From: Alphaproteobacteria bacterium
GTDB lineage: Bacteria > Pseudomonadota > Alphaproteobacteria > Rhodobacterales > Rhodobacteraceae
DNA: 64,000 bases
Reading direction: 5' to 3'
Assembly (NCBI GenBank): GCA_030427405.1
Contig: JAUHXK010000003.1
Location: forward strand, 1-64,000
Shown: positions 58,101 to 64,000 of the stretch, piece after piece
Position numbering within the stretch: position 1 is the stretch's first letter
How the letters are laid out: each line of letters starts with the position of its first letter
Position numbers and translations under genes: made by a program
The notes under the pieces: model-generated
Seen by the model: the letters and a program-made list of their open reading frames with translations, nothing else
Told to the model about the DNA's origin: nothing
Database searches by the model: none

Positions 58101-59153
58101 CGGATCGACCGGCTTGAACAGGCAGAGCTTCAGCTGGCCGATGCAACCCGGATTGAACCGGGCGTTTACCAACCCTCGGACCTGCCGGATGAAACCGTTT
58201 CGACCGAGCCTTATTACGCGCCTGTACCGGTGCTGCCGGTGTTTCTGGACCTGCCGTTGCTGACAGGATCAGAGGAACCGCACGCCCCCCACATTGCCGT
58301 CAGCGCCGATCCGTGGCCGGGCAGCGTGGCGGTCTATGCCGCCGCCAGCGATCAGGATTATGCATTGCGCGATGTCCTGACCGGGCAGGCGGTCATTGGG
58401 TTTACCGAGACCCCGATGGCGCGGGCAGGGGCGGGACTTTGGGACGAAGGCCCGGCCCTGAATGTGCGCCTGATCGAAGGCCAGTTGGAATCCCGGGCCC
58501 GCTCGGATCTGTTGAGCGGTGCGAATGTCGCGGCAGTCGGGGATGGCACACCGGGCAACTGGGAGCTTTTCCAGTTTGCGACCGCAGAGCTGCAGGAACC
58601 CGGCCTTTATGCGCTGTCAGGGCGTCTGCGCGGCCAATTGGGAAGCGATGCGCTGATGCCGGACATCTGGCCCGAAGGGTCCATGTTCGTCTTGCTGGAT
58701 GCGCGGGTACAGCAGGCCAGCCTGCTGCGATCCGAACGGCGCGTGGCGCGGCATTACCGCATTGGCCCTGCAACCCGCAGCTATGATGACGCGTCTTATG
58801 TCCACGTGGTCGAATCCTTTGATGGCAACGGCCTGCGCCCCTATGCCCCGGCCCAACTTGTGGTGGCACGTACACCGATTGGCGACGATGTCAGCTGGAT
58901 ACGCCGCACGCGAACCGACGGCGACGACTGGAGCGGCCTGGACGTTCCGCTGGGCGAAGAAAGCGAAGCCTACCTGGTAAGGGTCAGGATCAACGGGGTG
59001 GTGCAGCGCGAGGAAATGTCGAATGGCCCGCACTGGCACTATCCGGCTGCGTGGCAAACGGCGGATGGGGCTGCCGGGGGGTATGCGCTTGAGGTGGCGC
59101 AAATCTCGGCCAGTTATGGCGCCGGGCTGTTTGCGACACTGTCGGTCGGATAG
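55185..59153 (+). CDS. GTA megatron baseplate/fibre protein, orfg15
   Basis: This 1322-residue protein is the largest in the cluster. An N-terminal Gly/Ala-rich amphipathic stretch (about 3-38) precedes a receptor-contact region. A TIM-barrel glycosidase-like domain spans about 410-740, with acidic residues in GSEMRGL (Glu near 487) and FTELGC (Glu near 668). A phage tail-type domain follows at about 780-950, then beta-rich repeats. It contacts the recipient surface and may cut surface polysaccharide. GGAGG precedes its ATG. The length and order match RcGTA. Confidence 0.95.
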   Translation: MATILLSAAGAAIGGSVGGTVAGLSTAIVGRAAGATLGRVIDQRLLSQSVMGGGSEVVETGRLDRFRLTGSGEGAPLATVFGRMRVGGQVIWASDFLETRSTSRSTQSSGSGKGSPQQAEVTTTTHSYSYSISLAIAVGVGEIADVPRIWADGEELERSGLNMRVYTGTTDQLPDPLIEAIEGTGAVPAYRGTAYVVIEDLALGAFGNRVPQFSFEVVRQTQAGMPDHAEALPQLVRGVALIPGTGEYALASEQVNYSKGRGQSWAANVNSASGEPDLVASTRALASELPSCDAASLVVSWFGDDLRCGACEIRPKVLRKDVDGANMPWSVSGETRATAPLVTHREDEPVYGGTPSDQAVVQAIRHLASEGKRVMFYPFILMDQVAGNDLPDPWSDAPSQPQLPWRGRITLDIAPGRDGSADQSAAAEAQVAAFFGQARASDFVIGDGTVSYDGPPEWGLRRFILHYAALCKAAGGVASFCIGSEMRGLTQIRGADGFPAVAQLQALAQEVRQIVGPETKIGYAADWTEYFGYQPADGTGDRYFHLDDLWADDAIDFVGIDNYMPLSDWRDGSDHKDADAGVRSIYDLDYLRGNIEGGEGYDWYYATPEEAEAQIRAPIEDQAHNEPWVWRYKDVRGWWSNPHHERIGGTRQANPTAWVPQSKPIWFTELGCAAIDKGTNQPNKFLDPKSSESGLPLYSNGQRDDYMQAQYLGAVLGYWGDASVNPVSDVYGGPMVDISNAYIWAWDARPYPAFPNSESLWSDGGNYARGHWLNGRSGTRSLASVVTELCHGAGVTAIDVSGLDGVVRGYTIEDVTDARSALQPLMLRYGFDAIERDGVLQFRMRDGQGAQAVDASAMAESPDLDGIVEYQREAEAEMTGRVRLRFVQSDADHDVIAEEAVLPDDRTHAVAVNEMPLSLTRGEGRQTVERWLSEARVSRDRARFALPPSLLHLGAGDIVRLNPGGSDDGQLYRIDRLEQAELQLADATRIEPGVYQPSDLPDETVSTEPYYAPVPVLPVFLDLPLLTGSEEPHAPHIAVSADPWPGSVAVYAAASDQDYALRDVLTGQAVIGFTETPMARAGAGLWDEGPALNVRLIEGQLESRARSDLLSGANVAAVGDGTPGNWELFQFATAELQEPGLYALSGRLRGQLGSDALMPDIWPEGSMFVLLDARVQQASLLRSERRVARHYRIGPATRSYDDASYVHVVESFDGNGLRPYAPAQLVVARTPIGDDVSWIRRTRTDGDDWSGLDVPLGEESEAYLVRVRINGVVQREEMSNGPHWHYPAAWQTADGAAGGYALEVAQISASYGAGLFATLSVG

Positions 59154-59161
59154 CCGCCGGG

Positions 59162-59458
59162 ATGCGCCCTCTGCTTCATGGTGATGTCAGTGCGGCGGCC
59201 AGGGTTCTGCTGACCCTGCCGCCGCACAGTCGCGACGGGTATTGCCGCCGGTTGATCGCCGAGGCGGAGGCGGCGGATCGGCACGTTCTGAAAACCGGCC
59301 GCCTTCATCCGCTGTTCGGCAACGGGTCGTTGATGGCCGCGGCGCGCACCAGGCCGCTGGCGGACGAGCCGGGATTCGACGATCCGGATTATTGCATGTG
59401 TTTCGAAACGGTTCTGCGGCACCTCGTGCGATTCAATCTCAACCGGCGGCGCAGCTGA
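59162..59458 (+). CDS. GTA-linked small protein, unknown function
   Basis: The 98-residue protein begins 8 bases after the orfg15 stop and is mostly helical (ARVLLTLPPHSRDGYCRRLI, ETVLRHLVRFNLNRR). A gene of this type commonly follows orfg15 in Rhodobacterales and precedes cysE. Its role is not known. Spacing suggests it belongs to the GTA transcript. Confidence 0.75.
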   Translation: MRPLLHGDVSAAARVLLTLPPHSRDGYCRRLIAEAEAADRHVLKTGRLHPLFGNGSLMAAARTRPLADEPGFDDPDYCMCFETVLRHLVRFNLNRRRS

Positions 59459-59600
59459 CGCATCTGCTGGCGGCCGGATCAAGCCGCCGAAATGGTGCGG
59501 CTGGGACGCGTTCATATTTTGTTGTGTAGCACATCAAGGGTTTGCGTTTGGCCTTTTTGGCCCTAGATGGCTATTCTAGGCGCAGCAAAGGATCAAAGCC

Positions 59601-60410
59601 ATGTTTGAAACGCGCACCCGTGTAACCCCCGTCGATCCGGTTTGGGATCGCATTACAGCCGAAGCGCAGGCCGCTGTCGAGGATGAACCGCTGATGGGCG
59701 GTTTGGTGCATGCATGTATTCTGCATCACAAAAGCCTCAAGCGTGCGTTGTCCTATCGGATTTCGGCCAAGCTGTGTTCCAATGAAATGTCGATGATGGT
59801 TCTGCGCGAGATCGTGGACGAAGCCTATGCCGACGATCACGGCCTGATCGAAGCCGCACGGGCCGACCTGAACGCGGTATACGAACGCGACCCGGCCTGC
59901 CATCGGCTGTTGCAGCCGATCCTGTACTTCAAAGGGTACCAGGCGATGCAGGCCTACCGTGTGGCTCATTGGCTGTGGCGCAAGGGCCGATATGACCTGG
60001 CCTATTTCTTCCAGATGCGTTCGTCCGAGATATTCGGGATCGATATTCACCCGGCTGCCAAGATCGGCAAGGGGATCATGATCGACCACGCCCATTCCAT
60101 CGTCATCGGCGAAACCGCGGTGGTCGGTGATAATGTGTCGATGCTGCATTCGGTGACGCTGGGCGGGACCGGCAAGGAAGAAGAAGACCGCCACCCGAAA
60201 ATCGGTGACGGGGTGCTGATCGGTGCCGGCGCCAAGGTGCTGGGCAATATCGAGATCGGGCATTGCAGCCGTATTGCCGCCGGTTCCGTGGTGTTGCAGG
60301 CGGTGCCGCCCTGCAAGACGGTTGCCGGTATTCCGGCCAAGATCGTTGGCGATTCAGGCTGTGATCAGCCCGCGATTTCGATGGATCATATGTTGGGCAA
60401 GGACCAGTAA
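59601..60410 (+). CDS. cysE: Serine O-acetyltransferase CysE
   Basis: CysE makes O-acetylserine, the carbon acceptor for cysteine synthesis. The 269-residue protein has the N-terminal helical domain, DIHPAAKIGKGIMIDHAHS at the start of the left-handed hexapeptide helix (catalytic Asp and His), and GDGVLIGAGAKVLGNI. The C-terminal tail is a typical CysK-binding type. AAAGGA precedes the ATG. It is often found next to GTA clusters in this order but has a housekeeping role. Confidence 0.96.
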   Translation: MFETRTRVTPVDPVWDRITAEAQAAVEDEPLMGGLVHACILHHKSLKRALSYRISAKLCSNEMSMMVLREIVDEAYADDHGLIEAARADLNAVYERDPACHRLLQPILYFKGYQAMQAYRVAHWLWRKGRYDLAYFFQMRSSEIFGIDIHPAAKIGKGIMIDHAHSIVIGETAVVGDNVSMLHSVTLGGTGKEEEDRHPKIGDGVLIGAGAKVLGNIEIGHCSRIAAGSVVLQAVPPCKTVAGIPAKIVGDSGCDQPAISMDHMLGKDQ

Positions 60411-60427
60411 GCCCAGGTGCATAAACG

Positions 60428-60462
60428 AAAAGGCCGCCTCGGGGTTCGAGGCGGCCTTTTTT
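60428..60462. terminator. Bidirectional terminator between cysE and pdhC
   Basis: A 14-bp perfect stem (60428-60441 with 60447-60460) flanked by A-run and T-run serves both convergent genes. Confidence 0.92.
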
Positions 60463-60481
60463 GTTTCACGTTCCGCTGGGC

Positions 60482-61783
60482 TTAAGCCAGCATCACCATC
60501 GGGTTTTCCAAGTTCTCAACGATCGCTTGCAGCAATTGTGCACCCAGCGCGCCGTCGATGACCCGGTGATCCACCGACATCGTGACGGACATTACCGTGG
60601 CGACCGTCAGTTCTCCGTCATCGCCCACAACGGGTTTTTTCAGGCCGGTTCCGACCGCGAGAATACCGGCATGCGGCGGGTTCACGATGGCGTCGAAATT
60701 GTCGATGCCGAACATGCCCAGGTTCGAGACCGCGAAAGTACCGCCCTGATATTCATGCGGGGCCAGTTTGCGGTCGCGGGCGCGCGAGGCGAGGTCCTTC
60801 ATTTCGATCGACAGGGCAGACAGCGATTTGGTGTCGGCATCCTGCAGGACCGGCGTGAACAGACCGCCTTCGATCGCAACCGCAACGGCTACGTCGGACG
60901 GCTTCAACTGCAGCACCCGATCGCCCGCCCAGACGGCGTTGCATTCGGGAACCTGTTGCAATGCGTTGGCAACGGCTTTGATGATGAAGTCATTGACGCT
61001 TAGCTTCACGCCCCGACCTTCCAGCTGCTTGTTCAACTGGCTGCGGAACTTGAGCAGCGCGTCCAGCTTGATATCGCGACGCAGGTAGAAATGCGGGATG
61101 GTCTGCTTGGCCTCGGACAGGCGCGCGGCGATGGTCTTGCGCATCCCGTCCAGCTTGATTTCCTCGTAGTCGCGAGTTTCGTACATTTTGGCCACGGCAT
61201 CTGCCGACGGACCAGCCGGGGTTGCCGCTGCCGGGGCGGCTGCAGCGGGTGCGGATGCGGGGGCCGCAGCGGTTGCTGTTGCGCCTTCGACATCTGCCTT
61301 GACGATGCGGCCATGCGGACCGGACCCCGTGATCTGCGCCAGGTCGAGCCCTTTCTGAGCGGCAATCCTGCGCGCCAACGGAGAGGCAAAGATGCGCCCC
61401 CCATCGGCCATGGCCGGAGCCGCCGGAGCAGGGGCGGGCGCCTCGGATGCCGCTGGTGCGGCAGCCTCGTTGTCCGCTGCGGCAGCTGGTGCAGCCGCAG
61501 GTGCTGCGGCTGGCGCGGCTGCGATGTCATCGGCGCTTTCGCCATCTTCCAGCAGAACCGCGATGGCGGTGTTGACCTTGACGCCCTCAGAGCCTTCGGG
61601 GATCAGGATCTTGCCGATGGTGCCTTCGTCGACGGCTTCGAACTCCATCGTGGCCTTGTCGGTTTCGATCTCGGCCAGCAGGTCGCCAGAGGAAACGGTG
61701 TCGCCTTCCTTGACCAGCCATTTGGCAAGTGTGCCTTCCTCCATCGTCGGTGAAAGGGCGGGCATCAGGATTTCGGTGGGCAT
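60482..61783 (-). CDS. pdhC: Pyruvate dehydrogenase E2, dihydrolipoyl acetyltransferase
   Basis: This 433-residue E2 core enzyme transfers acetyl groups from lipoyl to CoA. The lipoyl domain covers 1-78 (lysine in ETDKATMEF), then an Ala/Pro linker, the E1/E3-binding domain near 130-170 ([16 protein letters not shown]), a second linker and the catalytic domain from about 210 with SVDHRVIDG near the end. AAGGAG precedes the ATG. It is cotranscribed with pdhB, 14 bases upstream. Confidence 0.97.
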   Translation of the reverse strand: MPTEILMPALSPTMEEGTLAKWLVKEGDTVSSGDLLAEIETDKATMEFEAVDEGTIGKILIPEGSEGVKVNTAIAVLLEDGESADDIAAAPAAAPAAAPAAAADNEAAAPAASEAPAPAPAAPAMADGGRIFASPLARRIAAQKGLDLAQITGSGPHGRIVKADVEGATATAAAPASAPAAAAPAAATPAGPSADAVAKMYETRDYEEIKLDGMRKTIAARLSEAKQTIPHFYLRRDIKLDALLKFRSQLNKQLEGRGVKLSVNDFIIKAVANALQQVPECNAVWAGDRVLQLKPSDVAVAVAIEGGLFTPVLQDADTKSLSALSIEMKDLASRARDRKLAPHEYQGGTFAVSNLGMFGIDNFDAIVNPPHAGILAVGTGLKKPVVGDDGELTVATVMSVTMSVDHRVIDGALGAQLLQAIVENLENPMVMLA

Positions 61784-61797
61784 CTGTCTGTCGCTCC

Positions 61798-63171
61798 TTA
61801 CCGGTAGGTCACTTGTTTGACGGCTTCGATCACCTCATCGGTGGTGATCAGGGCCAGCTTTTCGAGGTTCGCGGCGTAAGGCATTGGAACATCCTTGCCG
61901 GTGCAATTGATGACCGGCGCATCGAGATAGTCGAACGCCTCTTGCATCACGACCGAGCTGATGTAGCTGCCGACCGAGCCCTGCGGCCAGCCTTCTTCGA
62001 CCGTGACCAGACGGTTGGTCTTCATTACCGAGTTGATGATCGCGCCGGTATCCATCGGGCGGATCGTGCGCAGGTCGATGACCTCGGCGCTGATACCCTC
62101 CTCGGCCAGCTTGTCAGCGGCTTCCAGAGCGTATTGCATACCGATGCCAAAGCTGACGATGGTCACGTCCGACCCCTCGCGCCAGATGCGTGCCTTGCCC
62201 AATGGGACGGTCAGGTCATCCAGCTGCGGGACGTCGAAGGACCGCCCGTAAAGGATCTCGTTTTCAAGGAAAACCACCGGGTTGGGGTCACGGATCGCCG
62301 ATTTCAGCAGGCCTTTGGCGTCAGCGGCCGAGTAGGGCATGACAACTTTCAGGCCGGGGATCTGCATGTACCACGCGGCGTAATCCTGAGAGTGCTGCGC
62401 GCCCACGCGTGCGGCGGCACCGTTGGGACCACGGAACACGATCGGACAGCCCATCTGACCGCCGGACATATAAAGCGTCTTGGCGGCCGAGTTGATGATC
62501 TGGTCAATCGCCTGCATGGCGAAGTTGAAGGTCATGAACTCGACGATGGGTTTCAGGCCACCAAAGGCCGAACCAACTGCGATACCGGCAAAGCCATGCT
62601 CGGTGATCGGGGTGTCGATGACGCGCTTGGCGCCGAATTCGTCCAACAGGCCTTGGGAAATCTTGTACGCGCCCTGATACTCGGCGACTTCTTCGCCCAT
62701 AAGGTAGACGTCTTCGTCACCGCGCATTTCCTCGGCCATCGCGTCACGCAGCGCTTCGCGGACGGTCTCGGATTTCATCTCGGCATCGGCGGGCCAGTCG
62801 GGCGACAGGTCCACTGCCGGGGCGGCAGGTGCTGCGGCGGTCGTTGCAGGGGCGGGGGCCGCCTCCGGGGCCGCCTCGGGTGCTGCTTCCGCTGCGGGCG
62901 CAGACGTGGGCAGGGCAGAGGCGTCTTCGCCTTCTTCCACCAGTACCGCGATTGGGGTGTTCACCTTGACCCCCTCGGTGCCCTCAGTGATCAGGATCTT
63001 GCCGACGATACCTTCGTCAACGGCCTCGAACTCCATCGTGGCCTTGTCGGTTTCGATCTCGGCCATGATGTCGCCGGACGATACGGTGTCGCCTTCCTTG
63101 ACCAGCCACTTGGCCAGTGTGCCCTCTTCCATAGTGGGCGAAAGGGCGGGCATGAGAATTTCGGTTGCCAT
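61798..63171 (-). CDS. pdhB: Pyruvate dehydrogenase E1 beta with a lipoyl domain
   Basis: This 457-residue E1 beta carries its own N-terminal lipoyl domain (1-80, ETDKATMEF) and an Ala/Pro linker (to about 125), an arrangement known from alphaproteobacteria. The transketolase-like beta subunit (about 130-457) has [17 protein letters not shown] and [12 protein letters not shown]. It works with E1 alpha in thiamine-dependent decarboxylation of pyruvate. Its lipoyl domain is nearly identical to that of pdhC. GAGGA precedes the ATG. Confidence 0.96.
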   Translation of the reverse strand: MATEILMPALSPTMEEGTLAKWLVKEGDTVSSGDIMAEIETDKATMEFEAVDEGIVGKILITEGTEGVKVNTPIAVLVEEGEDASALPTSAPAAEAAPEAAPEAAPAPATTAAAPAAPAVDLSPDWPADAEMKSETVREALRDAMAEEMRGDEDVYLMGEEVAEYQGAYKISQGLLDEFGAKRVIDTPITEHGFAGIAVGSAFGGLKPIVEFMTFNFAMQAIDQIINSAAKTLYMSGGQMGCPIVFRGPNGAAARVGAQHSQDYAAWYMQIPGLKVVMPYSAADAKGLLKSAIRDPNPVVFLENEILYGRSFDVPQLDDLTVPLGKARIWREGSDVTIVSFGIGMQYALEAADKLAEEGISAEVIDLRTIRPMDTGAIINSVMKTNRLVTVEEGWPQGSVGSYISSVVMQEAFDYLDAPVINCTGKDVPMPYAANLEKLALITTDEVIEAVKQVTYR

Positions 63172-63186
63172 GTCTTATTCGTCCTC

Positions 63187-64000
63187 TCAGGCGTAGATAT
63201 CTGTCCAGAGCTCGTCCAGCGACGGCTCGGGGCTTTCTTTCGAGAATTCGGCGGCCTGATTGACGACCTCTTTGATCTCTTTGTCGATCGCCTTCAGGTC
63301 ATCCTCGGTCGCGTGTTTGCCGGTCAGCAGCAGGTCGCGCACATGTTCGATCGGATCGCTTTGTTCGCGGACCTTCTGAACCTCTTCCCGGGTGCGGTAC
63401 TTGGCCGGGTCGGACATCGAGTGGCCGCGATAACGGTAGGTTTTGACCTCAAGGATGTAGGGGCCTTTGCCTGCGCGGCAGTGGGCCACGGCCTTTTCTC
63501 CGGCGGCTTTGACGGCCAGCACATCCATGCCGTTGACGATCTCACCGGGGATGCCGAACGCCTCGCCGCGATGATAGATATCCTTGGTTGAGGTCGACCG
63601 CGCCTGCGACGTTCCCATGGCGTATTGGTTGTTCTCAATCACGAAAATCACCGGCAGGTCCCAGATAGCGGCCATGTTGAAGGTCTCATAGACCTGGCCC
63701 TGGTTCGCGGCGCCATCCCCGAAATAGGTGAAGGTCACGCCGCCGTTTTCCTTGTACTTGTCAGCAAAGGCAAGACCCGCACCCAGCGGCACCTGCGCAC
63801 CCACGATGCCGTGTCCGCCGTAGAAATGCTTTTCCTTCGAGAACATGTGCATCGAGCCGCCCTTGCCCTTGGACAAGCCGCCTTCGCGCCCGGTCAGTTC
63901 GGCCATCACGCCGCCCGGATCCATGCCGCAGGCCAGCATGTGGCCGTGATCGCGGTAAGAGGTAATCCGCTTGTCGCCTTCGCGTGCGGCGGCCTCGAGC
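63187..64000 (-). CDS. pdhA: Pyruvate dehydrogenase E1 alpha, 5'-truncated by the window
   Basis: The frame is open to the window edge and gives about 271 C-terminal residues. It contains SYRDHGHML, the thiamine-diphosphate site GDGAANQGQVYETFNMAAIW with following NNQYAMGT, and the phosphorylation-loop region YRYRGHSMSDPAKYRT. It decarboxylates pyruvate with PdhB. The stop lies 15 bases before pdhB, so pdhA-pdhB-pdhC form one operon. The start lies outside the window. Confidence 0.96.
   Translation of the reverse strand, partial: LEAAAREGDKRITSYRDHGHMLACGMDPGGVMAELTGREGGLSKGKGGSMHMFSKEKHFYGGHGIVGAQVPLGAGLAFADKYKENGGVTFTYFGDGAANQGQVYETFNMAAIWDLPVIFVIENNQYAMGTSQARSTSTKDIYHRGEAFGIPGEIVNGMDVLAVKAAGEKAVAHCRAGKGPYILEVKTYRYRGHSMSDPAKYRTREEVQKVREQSDPIEHVRDLLLTGKHATEDDLKAIDKEIKEVVNQAAEFSKESPEPSLDELWTDIYA

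Noticed and set aside
44540-59458. Prophage instead of GTA
   Set aside because: No integrase, repressor, replication, lysis or attachment site, and gene order exactly as RcGTA.
61729-63591. 620-codon frame antisense to pdhB
   Set aside because: A shadow of the strong pdhB reading frame; the repeated Gly/Arg/Val composition is typical of antisense frames.

Overview
The window comes from a GC-rich alphaproteobacterium of the Rhodobacteraceae, most likely a marine member of the Roseobacter group. The evidence is a complete RcGTA-type gene transfer agent cluster followed by cysE, a DddP-type DMSP lyase, a LuxR/LuxI quorum-sensing pair, a pyruvate dehydrogenase E1 beta carrying its own lipoyl domain, and many short conserved genes typical of this family. 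No rRNA, tRNA, CRISPR array, transposase or integrase was found.

Layout. 1-4.3 kb: end of secF, a TauE/SafE permease, an Mth938-like gene and the cytochrome c maturation operon ccmABCDG, including a 52-codon ccmD. 4.3-16 kb: an SDR oxidoreductase, aconitase, a DUF1223 protein, an LpxL-like acyltransferase, a lone fliG, two small exported proteins sharing a cysteine motif, purB, and an alpha/beta-hydrolase-OsmC fusion. 16-21 kb: dddP, divergent from a DUF3445 gene, an unrecognised membrane protein, a lytic transglycosylase and an amino-acid binding protein. 21-28 kb: glnB-glnA, the NAD(P)HX repair gene nnr, a porin and trigger factor. 28-31.7 kb: luxR-luxI, a transglycosylase lipoprotein and rpsF-rpsR-rplI. 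32-41 kb: a free YceI protein facing a cytochrome b-YceI fusion, then fatty acid genes fabD-fabG-acpP and fabF-mltG with a HisA-like paralogue between them. 41-44.2 kb: a thioredoxin-fold protein, a DEAD-box helicase and a LysR regulator.

44.6-59.5 kb is the gene transfer agent: orfg1 to orfg15 in the RcGTA order (terminase, portal, protease, capsid, connectors, tail tube, chaperones, tape measure, distal tail, hub, peptidase, megatron), mostly with overlapping start and stop codons. No integrase, lysogeny or replication gene is present, so this is a GTA and not a prophage. Two departures stand out. A reverse-strand lipoprotein gene in more AT-rich DNA sits between terminase and portal. A terminator-like hairpin lies between the candidate promoter and orfg1. 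cysE and the pyruvate dehydrogenase genes (pdhC, pdhB, 5'-truncated pdhA) close the window.

Other unusual points are a 49-bp hairpin repeat present twice, once intergenic and once read in frame inside nnr; an LpxL-like enzyme without the acidic residue of its HX4D/E motif; a HisA paralogue with Asp8 replaced by Glu; a LuxI with a long C-terminal tail; and nearly identical lipoyl domains at the starts of pdhB and pdhC. No wholly new multi-gene system was found. The best candidates for new biology are the orfg1 leader and the lipoprotein island in the GTA.
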